In this document: positions 9,089 to 19,668 of the stretch, in pieces
How positions within the stretch are numbered: the first letter of the stretch is position 1
Layout of the letters: every line of letters begins with the position of its first letter
NCBI GenBank assembly: GCA_000151295.1
Contig: GG745363.1
Coordinates: forward strand, 16,407-40,810
Length of the DNA: 24,404 nt
Direction of reading: 5' to 3'
Origin: Allomyces macrogynus ATCC 38327
Lineage: Eukaryota > Blastocladiomycota > Blastocladiomycetes > Blastocladiales > Blastocladiaceae
Notes under the pieces: model-generated
What the model was told of the DNA's origin: nothing
Seen by the model: the letters and a program-made list of their open reading frames with translations, nothing else
The model's database searches: none
Translations under genes and position numbers: made by a program

Positions 9089-9754
9089 TGGCCCCAAAGC
9101 CTTTGCAAACCTTGGTCTTCACCATTCCACTTGTTCAAAAGATCGTGGGCTGTGTTGGGCGTCACAGGCTCACAGTGAAACAGACTTTGGCTGTGCATCA
9201 GGCGACCAGCACTATCACGGCTTGGGACAGTAGTGAGCTGCAAATGTCCGGGCAATGAAGCTCGCTCTGTGCGCGCGGTTGGGCGTGGTGACGGGCCAGC
9301 TGCGGGTGACAGATCATCGACATGGCTGCGTCCTGGTGCAGGCCGGGCGAGCAGGTCGAGCACAAACGGCGACTCGCTGGTGGGTTCATGGGCGCATTCG
9401 TCGGCAAACATGGCAATGGCGAGGCGGAGCGCCGAGTCCGAGTCGATGGAAAAGAAGACGCCCGATTCGTCGAGGTACCCGAGGTCGAGCGCGTCGATGG
9501 TGGCTACAAACTGCGGGCAGATGGCAATGGCAATCTGGAGTGGTTGGGCGCGTGTCGGTTGCACGGTTTAGCGTCAGCTCGATGTTGCCCTACCTGGTGG
9601 CCGGGCGCAGCAACACGCGGCGACGTGCCTGGCGACGGAAGCGGTCCACGGAGGCGACGTGGCAGGCTGCGAGCGGGATCGTGGCCGTAAACGACGCTCT
9701 GTCGGCCGCATCGTCGGCGAGTACGCGCAGGCGCACTTGATAACACACGGGCAT
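9061..9754 (-). CDS. Small PB1-domain protein, probably two exons
   Basis: The first exon starts at the ATG at 9754. It carries basic residues on the first strand (YQVRLRV) and a helix-like SVDRFRRQARRR. A second exon, in frame from about 9527 to the TGA at 9061, continues with LGYLDESGVFFSIDSDSALRLAI, which fits the OPCA (acidic) motif of PB1 domains. PB1 domains mediate head-to-tail protein pairing, for example in NBR1 or p62-type receptors, polarity proteins and MAP kinase modules. The frame closes at TAG 9592-9590, so an intron is required; CTCCAG at about 9532-9527 is a good acceptor. The donor is uncertain: GTGTTG after the RRR codons keeps the frame, whereas the better-looking GTAGGG does not. 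The remainder is low-complexity and abuts the retroelement region, so the protein may have lost later domains. The partner and exact family are unknown. Confidence 0.6.
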
Positions 9755-10040
9755 TGTGCTGGCGGTCGAGCGGCCGTCGTGGTCGTGCGCTGCGTTTGAG
9801 TGGCTGGTTGCAGCGGCAGGTTGCAGCGGAAGGATGCAGCTGGTTGCAGCGCGCTGGACCGCAAACTGAGGGTGGGCCGCGCCGTCGGGGTGGATCGCGG
9901 GCGTGGAGTTGCTGACGCTCTCTGCAGGGTGTGGACGGCCAGCGACAGCGAGGGAGTCACTGGCACCCGCAGGCGCACGGCACGGCTGCGTGTCAAGGCG
10001 CACCGGCGAAGACGACGCGACGCGGAACACGAAAACGACC
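9755..10040. promoter_or_regulatory. Shared promoter region between PB1 gene (-) and RAD5 (+) with GGTTGCAGC repeats
   Basis: The two divergent start codons are 286 bp apart. Within this gap GGTTGCAGC occurs at 9806, 9819 and 9842, with GGATGCAGC at 9832. The regular spacing (13, 13 and 10 bp) and position suggest transcription-factor sites, but the motif is not recognised. No clear TATA box was seen. Confidence 0.45.
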
Positions 10041-13000
10041 ATGCCCCGACCCCATCCGCCACCGCGACTTGCCGCATCGGCGCCGCCGCAGCGCGCGCCC
10101 ACGCCCGCCGTCATCGACTTGACCAGCGACGGCGACGGCAACGACAGCGGCACAACCACCCCAGCCTTAACCCAGTCGTCTGCATCAACAGACCCGGCCC
10201 ACGCTCCGTTTCTCGCAGCAATTGCCGTTCTGCTGCCCGACCACGCGCGCGAGCGTGCGCCCCGAGCCGACGTCGTGGCACGCTATCTGTTACGCGGGCA
10301 CGGCAACCTCGATGCGGCCGTCAGCCTCTACCTCGACGACGTGCAGCGCGGCACCGCCGCGCTGTCAGCAAACCTGGCCAGATCCACAGCTTCCGCACCG
10401 CGAGCCACCAAGCGCGCCGCCGGATCCGCCAGCCACGCGCTGCAGCAGACTCAACCACGACCCCGCCACGAAGCCGCTCAACTGCCGAGCCGACCGCCGG
10501 CCCTCGAGGTGACGCGACGCAAAGTCGGCGAGTTCATGGCCACGACCTACGCTGTCGCGCGCGGCTCGAACCTGCTCGCGCTCGACGTCATCTACCCGGT
10601 CGAGCGACAGGCACAACCGGCCAAGAAGCGCCCGCGCACCACCGCCGTTTTCCCCAGCTCGTCTGCAGTCGACCGCGCGACGACGGCGCCCTGTATTGTG
10701 CGCTTCACGGCGCCCACGACGGGTACGGCTCTGGGTCGCTTTGAACGCACCGAATCGGCGTGGATGGGCCCGCTGCTCGACCGCGGCGTCGCCAGCTTTT
10801 CCGTGGCCCCCATCACGACGCCGTCGCCGCTCACGACCGGCGACGAAATCATTGTGCAAGTTTCGGCCTATTTGAACGAGTCGGCGTGGTCGACGCCGAC
10901 CAACGACGCCAAATTCGATGGTCAGTCGCGCGTCCCGCTTGCGCGCATGTTTGCGGCCTGTCACCTCGTCCCGACCGCCGCGGGTTTGCCTCTGCCCGCG
11001 GGTGGGGCCGATCAGATTTGGACCTCGCTCGGTGTTCTCGACGACGTGCCCGATGCACCGACGAAGCCGGCCGAGTCGGGCGACGAAGCGACGACCGAAA
11101 ATGCCGAGCAGAAAGTGGACCCGACCCTTCTCGCGTCGGTGTTTGACAAAGTGCAGCAGCAGGTCGAGCAGCTGCCGCGTGCGTCGACGCCCGAGTCCAT
11201 GTGCTTTTCGCTGCGCCCATACCAAGAGCAGGCCCTGTGGTGGCTCAAGAGCAAGGAGGAGTTCCAGGCCGGGCAGCACATGCACCCGCTGTTTCTCGGA
11301 CTTCCGTTCTTCCCGTCGACCGCCGCCATCGATGGCGACGCTGACCCCGCCGCGTCGTTCTACTTCAACCCGTTTGACGGCGAGCTCCTGCTCGATATGC
11401 CGGCTGTCGACACGCAGACGCGTGGCGGGATTCTGGCTGACGTACGTGCACTCTTGGTTTGGAATCGTTAATTTTTCGGCCGCAACTTGGCTTCTCACTC
11501 GCGCAAACCGTTTGCAGGAGATGGGCCTGGGCAAGACGATTGAAATGCTCGCCCTGATCCACGCCAACCCAGCCAAGAAGCGCAGCCGCGCGACGCTCGT
11601 GGTCGTGCCCATGTCGCTTCTCGGCCAATGGGAGAGCGAGCTCAACGCCGGATCGCTGCCGAACACGCTGCACGTCGTATCCTACTATGGCCAAGGCCGC
11701 GCGCTGCAGCTGCACGCAAAACTGCCCACGGTCGTGGTCACGACCTATGGCATCGTACAGACCGAATTCGACCGCGCCCCCACCGAATCGCCGCTCTTCT
11801 CGCGCGTGTGGCACCGTGTCATTCTCGACGAGGCGCAGCACATCAAGTCGCACACGACGCAGACGGCCAAGGCGTGCTGCGCAATCCAGGCGCCGCACCG
11901 GTGGCTGCTTACGGGCACGCCGATCGTGAACCATCTCGACGACCTCTACTCGCTCGTGCGGTTCCTCCAGTACGCACCGTGGTCGCAGCACGTGTTTTGG
12001 CGGCACCATATTTCGATCCCACTCGCGCCGGTCCCGCCCACGACCAGCAGCAAGATGCGCGCCACGTTCCGTGTGCGCGTCGCGACGTGGGCAAATGACG
12101 AGAATGGGTCCGAGGCGCGTGCGGCCGCGCTTGAGGCCGTGCAGAATCTCATGAGCCAGATCATGATTCGGCGAACCAAGACAACGGTGATCAATGGCGA
12201 GCCGATCTTGACGCTGCCAACCAAGGACGTGTCGGTGCAGTACCTCGACATGAGTGAGCATGAGCGCGACGTGTGTATGTACACTGCATTTTGAGTGCCG
12301 ACGGTATGTGCTGGTTTGCTGAGCTGACCCAGACTTCCTCCGGCCGGCAGATGATGCGCTCGAGACGCACACCAAGACCAAGTTTTCGCACTTTGTCCGC
12401 GCCGGCACCGTGCTCAGCAACTACACGCACATTCTCGCGCTCATCATGTCGCTGCGGCAGTGCTGCGACCACCCGTGGCTCATCTTACAGCAGACGTTTG
12501 CCCGCTCTGGCGCGCTCGACGACTCGGCGACCGTCGAGCTGCAAAAACTCCTCGAGCGGTTCGGCTGCGATGCTGACGCTACGCCCGACGCCGGCGCCAC
12601 GACCACCGACGCCGCGGCACCGGCCGCGCCCAGCAACGAATTCCTGTCGCAAACTGTGTCCAACTTGCTCGACCAGGGCGACCAGAACGAGTGCCCGCTG
12701 TGTCTCGACCCGGTCACGCAGCCCACACTCTTCCCGTGCTTCCATGCCTTCTGCCATGACTGTATCACCGACTACCTCGCAAAACTCGCGCAACGCGGCG
12801 AGCCGTCGGCGTGCCCCGTGTGCCGCCGCAGCGTCACCGAGGACGAGTTGATGCACGTCGTCTACAAGTCCGAGATCGCGCCCGCCGCTTTCTCGTCGCC
12901 GCCTGAAGGGTCTTTGGCGTCGTGGGCATCGATTGCGTCGCCACCACCACCCGCGGCACCGGCTGCCGCGCTCGTATCGCATGCAGCGAAACAAGTGGCC

Positions 13001-13671
13001 AAGGCGCGCACCCCGTCGACCAAACTCGTCGCGCTGCTCGCGTACCTGCGCGCCGAAGTCGTTCCACACGGTGCGAAATGTGTCGTGTTCAGCCAATTTG
13101 TTGGAATGCTCGATTTGGTCGAGGACTTGTTGCGCAGTGAAGGAATCGGGTGTGCGCGGCTCGACGGGTCGCAGGCACAGGCACGGCGCGAAGTGGAACT
13201 GCGCGCGTTTCGCGAGGACGCGACCAAGACGTGCCTGGTCGCGTCATTGAAAGCGTGCAATGTCGGGCTCAATTTAACGGTCGCGAACCATGTTGTGATT
13301 TTGGATCCGTGGTGGTACGTTTTGGGTGACTTCCCCAGACCTCGGGCAGAGATGAGACCGAATGTTCATGAATTTCATTTGTCGCGCGTAGGAATCACGC
13401 CGTCGAGCAACAGGCGATCGACCGCGTGCACCGCATCGGCCAGACGCGGCCCGTGCGCGTGACGCGGTTCATTTTACGTGATACGGTCGAGGAGCGGATG
13501 CTCAAGGTGCAGGCGGCCAAGATAGAAATGGTGGCGGCGGTCGCGGCGCCTCTGGCTTCGTCGAGTACGGCGAACACAGCCGCTGGGGAACCCGAGGCCG
13601 GCGTGACAGCACGGCCCGAGGACGCGAAGCGCAAGCGGCTCGATGATTTGAATGTGCTGTTTGGGATGTGA
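10041..13671 (+). CDS. RAD5: RAD5/HLTF-type DNA helicase and E3 ubiquitin ligase
   Basis: Exons 10041-11441, 11518-12274, 12351-13314 and 13392-13671 join in frame to 1,133 residues; introns are 76, 76 and 77 bp (donors GTACGT, GTATGT, GTACGT). Domains: a UBA-like segment at about 50-98, a HIRAN domain at about 215-280 (DNA 3'-end binding in HLTF), SNF2 ATPase from about 390 with GLGKT (K473) and DEAQ (571-574), a C3HC4 RING at 834-877 inside the ATPase, and helicase C from about 940 with VHRIGQ at 1053-1058. This order is diagnostic of Rad5, which polyubiquitinates PCNA and reverses stalled replication forks in the nucleus. Start choice: ATG in context GACCATGC, followed by an open frame. 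Motif V reads ACNVGLNLT where AGGVGLNLT is usual. The gene is complete and shows no disruption. Confidence 0.95.
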
Positions 13672-13766
13672 TTCAGTGGTGATGCAATCATGTGTCTCAA
13701 CACAGATGATAATGGGCCAGAGGACGTATATTGTCTTTGCGTGTCGACGCGAGTGAAGAGAGTGTG

Positions 13767-13803
<37 letters not shown>

Positions 13804-14168
13804 CATGGACGAGAGAGAAAGGGGCGAAAAAAAGCATGTCGAGCGGTAATGGAATGGAATAGGACTGGAAGGAGGAGAAAGGCACACGAAAACAGTACAA
13901 ACTCGAAGCCGCAGTGCCAGCCCAGGAAAGCACCAATCAAAAGCGTGAAAGGACAAATATCAGCAACAAGAGGAATAACGAGTCGACGCGCAATAAATAT
14001 CAGTCGCGCAAGAGTCGCGGGGGGGTGGATCCAAGGTTGTTTTTGTAGAGGATGGTGGATAGGGTGGATGATGATGATGATGCAAACCCGCGAGCTCGTC
14101 GTCGCGACTTTGAATGGCTGGCACCAACACTGCGGCCATACTGCTTTCGACTTCAACAAATGACCCTA
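13672..14168. other. Intergenic region with microsatellite, no gene seen
   Basis: Between the RAD5 stop and the end of the next (minus-strand) gene no supported gene is present. It holds a (GA)14 tract at 13769-13796 and a short GAT run near 14067. Both genes end here (convergent), so it should hold their 3' untranslated regions. Reading frames in the region are low-complexity products of the repeats. Confidence 0.6.
13769..13796 (+). repeat. (GA)14 dinucleotide microsatellite
   Basis: Fourteen uninterrupted GA units lie in the 3' flank of RAD5. The Ser/Leu and Arg/Glu-rich frames across it are repeat artefacts. Confidence 0.95.
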
Positions 14169-15135
14169 CTACCCCTCCCCCCCCCCCCCCCCCCCCCCCC
14201 CCCGTCCCCCATGACGTGCATGTCCATGCCCTCGGCAATTAACCCGGGCGCTGTCAGCGGGTTCGGCGCCGCGGCGCGCGCGGCGTGGAGCGAGTAGGGC
14301 CCACGGGAAAGGCTCCGGCGGGTGCGCGCTCAGGATAGCCGCGTTGAGCGCGAGCGTCTCGCCGACCTTGGGTGCCGGCGGGAGAGGCGCCGCGACGGAC
14401 GAGTAGTCGGCGTCAAACTCTCCGCAGGAACGCGAGCGCGGCGTGACGAGCGACCACGGGAACGGTTCGGGGTCAGAGTGCAGCGTCATCTCGTTGAGCG
14501 TCAGGACGTTGCCGAGCTTGGGCGCTGGCGGCAGCGTCAGTGCCTCGTCGTTGCCGTCGGTCCGGTCGACGGCACGCGTCGTGCACGTGGGTGCCGGCAG
14601 GTACTGGGAGTGATCCTGCACGGACGCGGCGCGACCGAACCGGAAGGGCGCGACAATCAGCGGCGACGGGTCCGGCGTCATGAGCGGCGTCGACTGCGCA
14701 GCCTCGGCGTCGGTGTCGACGACCGTGACGCGCAACTGGATGCCGCACGCCGGGCTCGGGCACCGCGTCTCGGCGGGAGTGATGGGGCTCCAGGCCGAGT
14801 CGAGGCGCTTGTGCGGCAGGTTCGACGAGCTGCTGGACCGCGACATGCCCGAGGTGGGATGGTCGACGCCGTCGTCGCCGGAAGAAGTGCGTCTAGCGAG
14901 GCGGAGGAGGAGGAGGGAGGATCCGGGTCAGATCAGCGGACAGGGGAGATAGGTGCACTGGACACGGGGTATTTGCGTACTCGTGCGCATTGCCAAACGT
15001 CACCATGCGGCCGTGCCGCTGCGTGTCGTCCGACCGTGGCTTGGGCGGCGACAATTGCAGGCCGAGAGCGGTCGAGTGCCGGGCGTCGACACCAGCGCCA
15101 ATGCGGAAGGCCGCGTGGACAGCGGGCAGCGGCAT
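14169..15135 (-). CDS. Unrecognised protein with 50-residue internal duplication, two exons
   Basis: An ATG at 15135 in good context (CCGCCATGC) opens exon 1 (15135-14981). A GTACGC donor and a pyrimidine-rich CGCTAG acceptor define an 88-bp intron (14980-14893), and exon 2 (14892-14169) continues in the correct phase, giving 292 residues. No known domain was recognised. Two units starting near residues 172 and 222 repeat the pattern LPPAPK(L/V)G..L.LN, then EPFPW(S/A)L..PR, 50 residues apart. The N-terminal half is Ser/Pro-rich with basic patches and looks disordered. No signal peptide or membrane segment is seen. The 3' end runs through the 27-base C tract as poly-Gly, so the C-terminus is unreliable. 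It is divergent from the DHX33-type gene. The intron-phase fit and duplicated coding pattern support a real gene; its function is unknown. Confidence 0.55.
14177..14203 (+). repeat. Homopolymer run of 27 C
   Basis: Twenty-seven consecutive C residues fall near the 3' end of the minus-strand unknown gene, where they would encode a Gly run just before the stop. Such a run is prone to sequencing length error, so the last residues and the stop of that gene are uncertain. Confidence 0.97.
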
Positions 15136-16261
15136 GGCGGGCGAGTCGTTGGCGCTGAAGAGAGGTACGTGATCGGCGGTTAGAGAGCGAGCAGCGGCGT
15201 CAGGTGCGCGGCCGTCGGCGAGGTCGGGGGTAGGCGGGAGAGGGTTGGATGAGGATGTGGATGGGCGCGGCGGATGTCGAGTCAGAGAAGCGAGGGTGTG
15301 CGCGAGGGCAGGGGCACGCAACAGTAGCGGCGGGAACCGCTCGGCTTTATAGGGCGGCCGTCGCGGCAGCAGCCAACAGCGCCGGGAGCAACAAAAGCGC
15401 GCCAAGCAAATCAGCGCCGGCCCGCAGAAACAACGCGTATAAACGGAGCGCGGCTTGGCGCCGGCGGCAAGGAGCGGACCGCTGGAGCGCGCGCGCGGCC
15501 GGCCGAGGCCGATGGAGCCGAGAAGAACCGTCAGCGCAAGGAAGCGCCGGGAACCGAGGGCGCGGACAATGGAAGCGGCAGCAGCCGGCGTGCGCAGATC
15601 CGAGAAGGACGACGCGCCAAGCCGTGGACGTTTCCAGGTTTCGGCTTTTGGGAACGGAGCGAGGGGCGCGGTTGCGACAAGTTTCAGGCCGCTTCCCGAC
15701 GTCGAAATGAATGCGTCAGGGCCGCGCACTTGGGGCTAGCTCTATGACGCGAGAGCCGCGTCCGTGTCGACTCGTTGCAATTGTGCAGGCTTGGCGGTGC
15801 GCCAAGGCATCCGCGTCGGTCGATGTGCCTCGAGTAATCTGCCGCACGAGCTGCGTGGTGCGGCGCGTGGCGATCGGACAGAGACATAGGGGCCGTGTTG
15901 CCGGGAATGCGGCAGGTTTAGCAGTGCGGCCCAGCCAGCCAGATCGCGACAAGGACGACGTCGAACTGCTGAAGCCGTGAAGACACCCGAGTTGCCGCAT
16001 CTCGTCTCTTCCCCGCCTCCAGTTCGTGCATTGCGGCCGTGGCATATGCGAAAGGCGAGCACGAGCAGAGAAAAAAGAGAACCGCAAAACAGACGTGGGA
16101 GACGCGCCGGCCTGTCATGTGAGAGTCACGCCTGATTGCGTCGCGTCTCTCACAAATGAATGGGAATCGCGACAACACGTCACGTGTGCTGATCAACACG
16201 GCCCGCGCCGCTTCGCTGCCACGTTCGCCGCCATTTCGATCACAGACAGACAGCAATAACC
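15136..16261. other. Intergenic region between divergent genes, no gene supported
   Basis: This 1.1-kb stretch separates the unknown gene (-) from the DHX33-type gene (+). It contains several overlapping open frames on both strands (longest on the minus strand, up to 15729), but none shows a known domain, and their Arg/Ala/Pro-rich composition is what GC-rich non-coding DNA gives. A second TATA-like stretch, GTATAAACG, is at about 15437 on the plus strand. No tRNA-like structure was found. Confidence 0.5.
15345..15351 (-). promoter_or_regulatory. Possible TATA box upstream of the unknown minus-strand gene
   Basis: CTATAAAGCC reads on the minus strand about 210 bp upstream of the proposed ATG at 15135, in an otherwise GC-rich region. 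Position relative to a transcription start is not known. Confidence 0.3.
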
Positions 16262-18590
16262 ATGGCAAGGAAGAGCAAATCCAAGAACCGAGACGCGGCA
16301 AACAATGCTCTAAACGCGGGAAACGGCGCCCGCCAGCCGCCACGCGATGCCAAGACCACGCCGTCACCACCACCACCAAACTCGGCCAAGAAGAGTCACG
16401 ATGACCCGGCGCTCTTGAAAGTGCGGCAAGCGCTGCCAGTCTGGCCCTTTCGATCCGAAATCGTCGCGGCCGTGCGCGGCCATGCCGTGACCGTCATTGT
16501 CGGCGAGACCGGGTCCGGCAAAACGACGCAGATCCCGCAATTCTTGCTCGGCGCCGGGATCAAGACCGTCGCCGTCACGCAACCGCGTCGAATTTCCGCC
16601 ATTTCGCTCGCGCAGCGCGTCGCCCAGGAAATGAGCACTAAGCTTGGCGACCGCGTCGGGTACTCGGTTCGTTTTGACGATATGACCTCCCCCAACACGG
16701 CCATCAAGTTTGTCACCGACGGCATGCTGCTGCGCGAGTTGCTCGTCGATCCGCTGCTTGGCCGATACGACGCAATTGTGCTCGACGAGGCGCACGAGCG
16801 TTCTGTGCGCACCGACGTGTTGCTCGGTACGCACCCGCATTTGAAAAGGATCGACCAACGATGTTAGACGAGCCGTTCTGATCGTCGAGGATTTTGCATT
16901 CAGGCATGGTCAAGCAGATCCTCAAGCAGAGGACTGACTTGAAGGTCATTGTTATGTCGGCGACGCTCGAAGCAGGCCTCTTCACCAACTTTTTTCAAGG
17001 GTCTGTCGAGTTGTCCCTGTTCCTGCCAACGTGCGAAATCGTGCGTCCTTACTTCCCGTCAAACCCGCACGTTCAATAGCGCTGGCCTCCTCCACATTCC
17101 TGGTCGCCTTCACGAAATCCGCGTCTTCCATACGCTCGCGCCGCACACCGACTACGTCGACGCGTCGCTGCGCACCATCTACGACATCCACCACCACCAG
17201 CCGCCTGGTGACATTCTCGCCTTTTACAATGGCCAAGAGGACATTGAAGCCGCGGCCGCCCTGCTCAACGAGCACAGCGACGCGCTCCCGAACCTCGTCG
17301 TTGCCCCACTCTACGCCAATCTACCGATGCAGCATCAACGCGCCGTATTTGACCCGGTTCCCGCAGGACACCGCAAAGTCGTGCTCGCGACCAACATTGC
17401 CGAAACGTCCGTGACGATCACGGGCGTGCGGTACGTGATCGACCACGGGTTGGCCAAAATCAAGTACTTCCAGCCCAAAGTCGGGCTCGAGTCGCTCGTT
17501 GTCGCGCCCATCTCGCAGTCGTCGGCGATGCAGCGCGCGGGCCGTGCGGGCCGTGAAGCGCCCGGATGCGTCTACCGGCTCTACCAGGAGGCCGATTTCC
17601 TGGGGCTCGTGTCCAACACGCCCGCCGAAATCGCGCGCGCGAATTTGGCCACGGTCGTGTTGCAACTCAAGGCCGCGGGTGTTGACGACGTGCTTCAATT
17701 CGAATTTATTGAGCGACCCGCGCACGAAGGACTCGTGGCCGCACACCAGCAGCTCGTCCTGCTCGGCGCTTTGGACCGGCAAACGCGCGCGCTCACGACC
17801 ACGGGCCGCGACATGGCGCGGTACCCGCTCGACCCGACGATTGCGCGCATTTTGGTGGCCAGCGAAGATGTGGTCTCGGTCGACTTGCTGTCGCTGCTCG
17901 CGTTGCTTTCGCAAGAGACGGTGTTTTACACACCGACGGGCGACGCGCGCGACGAGGCACTTGAGAAGCGGCGCAAGTTTATCAGTTCCGACGGCGATTT
18001 GATTACGTGGTTGAATGCGCTGCGCGCCTACGAGGAAGTGCAGGGTGACGACAAGTGGTCCCACGAGCACTACATCAACATGCGTAACATGCGCATGGTG
18101 CTGGTACGTTTATTTGATCCAGTCGACGGCACACATCCTCGTTGTCGAACTGACTCTTGCCCCCTCCGACCAGAACGTGCGCAACCAACTCCGCGAGCAA
18201 GTCGCATCACAAACCACCGTCTCGAGGCGCGCCGCCCCCGTTGAGCAACTCCTTCAGTGCTTTTTGCGCGGCTATTTCTCCTCAGTCGCGTTCTTGCAGC
18301 CCGACGGGCGGTACCTGACGGCTGCCGGGCGGCATGCCGTCTATATCCACCCGTCGTCGGTTCTGTTCGGCAAGCGCGTGCCCGTGGTCGCGTTTGTGGA
18401 TTTGGTCGGGTCCGAGTCGGGCCGGTGGTTTATTCGCGGCGTGAGCCGTGTCGATCCGGCGTGGGTCGCCGGGGCCGCGCAGGCGGTCGTGCAGGAGGCC
18501 AAGGACGAGGCGGCCAAGGTGCGCAAACAGAAGGCGCGTGAGGGGGTGGAGGGAGGTGCGAGTCCCGCCAAGCGCGTCAAGGTTGAGTAG
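16262..18590 (+). CDS. DHR2: DEAH-box RNA helicase of the DHX33/Dhr2 type
   Basis: Exons 16262-16826, 16904-17000, 17080-18103 and 18174-18590 join in frame to 700 residues; introns are 77, 79, 77... that is 77, 79 and 70 bp in order. Residues 1-60 are basic and low-complexity. Helicase motifs: GETGSGKT (81-88), DEAH (175-178), SAT (207-209) and QRAGRAGR (372-379). A winged-helix/HA2 region and OB-fold follow, with KFISSDGDLITWLN and IHPSSVLF signatures that match DHX33 and yeast Dhr2 better than the splicing helicases. These proteins act in the nucleolus in ribosomal RNA processing; DHX33 also has other roles in animals. The start ATG is in context ACCATGG. The donor of intron 2 (GTCTGT) is weaker than the others, but joining there restores the conserved NFFQGAGLLHIPGR segment. 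The C-terminal tail is Lys-rich. The gene looks intact; the symbol is by similarity. Confidence 0.93.
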
Positions 18591-18687
18591 CAGAGGGAGT
18601 GCGGCAAATCTAGTCTTGAAAAGAAAACTGTACATGTCCACCAACCAGCTCGCGTCCGGGTGGAGAAGAATGAGGCTCGCTTGCCGA

Positions 18688-19296
18688 TCATGCTTGCGTC
18701 GCGGCCGGGTTGACCGTTTGTACGAGCTTGAAGAGATGCACGTCAAACAGTTCACAGCGCACGGGCATTTCGGGTGTGTAGAAAGGGTTCTTCATGACGT
18801 AGTCGGCGTAAAGGTCGTAGACGCGGCGCATCAGTGCCTCGTTGTTGGCCTGGTTCGGGTCAGTGAAGAGCACGATCTTGATTCCTGGGTGCGGAGGCGG
18901 AAATCGTCAGGGATTTTCTCAGTGGATGCGCAGATCGGAGCGGAAGCGGCACCGCCTACCTGTTGGTGTCTGGTGACAGGTGGCAGTGAATGTGTCGGTT
19001 TCGAGCACTTCGATCCCCGTCGACCTGGCCATGGGCGAGATGCGCGACGTGATGGCATGTATGCTGCAGGGACAGATTGACGCAACCGCGTCCGTCAGCA
19101 ACAGGGGTCCCCAATGGCGTGGAGGTCGTTTGCATCGAGCGGGCGACTCGACTCACCCGTGGAAGGTGCCGGCAAGGACCAGGTAATCGTTGGTGGAGAG
19201 CTTGGCGAGGGCAGGTACGACATTGGAGCCCGTGGTGAAATCGCGCTGGAAGACGAGACCGCCCGCCTTGTTGATGATCCAAACGCCGAGAATCAT
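18688..19296 (-). CDS. TRAPPC4: TRAPP complex subunit TRAPPC4/Trs23 (synbindin family)
   Basis: Exons 19296-19157, 19063-18960 and 18884-18688 join in frame to 146 residues; introns are 93 bp (donor GTGAGT, acceptor TGCAG) and 75 bp (GTAGGC, CCCAG). The start has a good context (CACCATGA). Signatures of the family are VWIINKAGGLVFQRDF at the N-terminus, GIEVLETDTF after the first junction, and a C-terminal half with LFTDPN, ALMRRVYDLYADYVMKNPFY and MPVRCELFD. TRAPPC4/Trs23 is a core longin-fold subunit of the TRAPP complexes, the exchange factors for Rab1/Ypt1 in ER-Golgi and autophagy traffic. The protein is shorter than the human and yeast forms (about 219 residues) and lacks the central insertion, PDZ-like in human TRAPPC4. 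Its stop is 97 bp from the stop of the convergent DHX33-type gene. Confidence 0.93.
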
Positions 19297-19668
19297 GGTG
19301 CAGGAAGGGTCTAGGGCGTTGCTTGCGCTTTGTTGACTTGACTGCAAATATTGTCAGAATACTGAACGTGTCGGTCGTTGACCTCGTCGTTCGGGTTTCG
19401 CGTTTGGTTGCCTTGCAGTCACGCGTCAGGTGACGGCACATGGCTGGCTCAACAGATCCACTGACGGATCTGGCGCGCAGGGGACGCGTCGAGGTTCGTT
19501 CGACAAGGACCGCCACGCCAGAGAAGAATCGGACGACGACGACAACGACGAGCAGCGACGCGATCGAATCGACGCCGACAATCCACGCCAGCCACTTGCT
19601 GCAACCGCTCTCATATACCGCGAGCGACCTGCACCGCCGGCGCCGCACTCCATCCATCGTCACAGTGC
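19297..19668. promoter_or_regulatory. Divergent intergenic region between TRAPPC4 (-) and arginyl-tRNA synthetase (+)
   Basis: The start codons are 372 bp apart, so this stretch should hold both promoters and 5' untranslated regions. CTCATATACC at about 19611 is the only weak TATA-like sequence on the plus strand, about 50 bp upstream of the first synthetase ATG. No other element is recognised. Confidence 0.45.

Noticed and set aside
10365..11666. 433-codon minus-strand frame
   Set aside because: It is the antisense of RAD5 exons 1 and 2 and crosses the intron; Arg/Gly-rich with no domain.
14893..15729. 278-codon minus-strand frame as a single gene
   Set aside because: Only its last part fits the two-exon model starting at 15135; the upstream part is low-complexity and includes a TATA-like sequence, and the lower part is intron with branch-like and pyrimidine-rich sequence.
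15455..15739. Plus-strand frame in the 1.1-kb intergenic region
   Set aside because: Arg/Ala-rich composition, no domain, and competing frames of similar length on the other strand.
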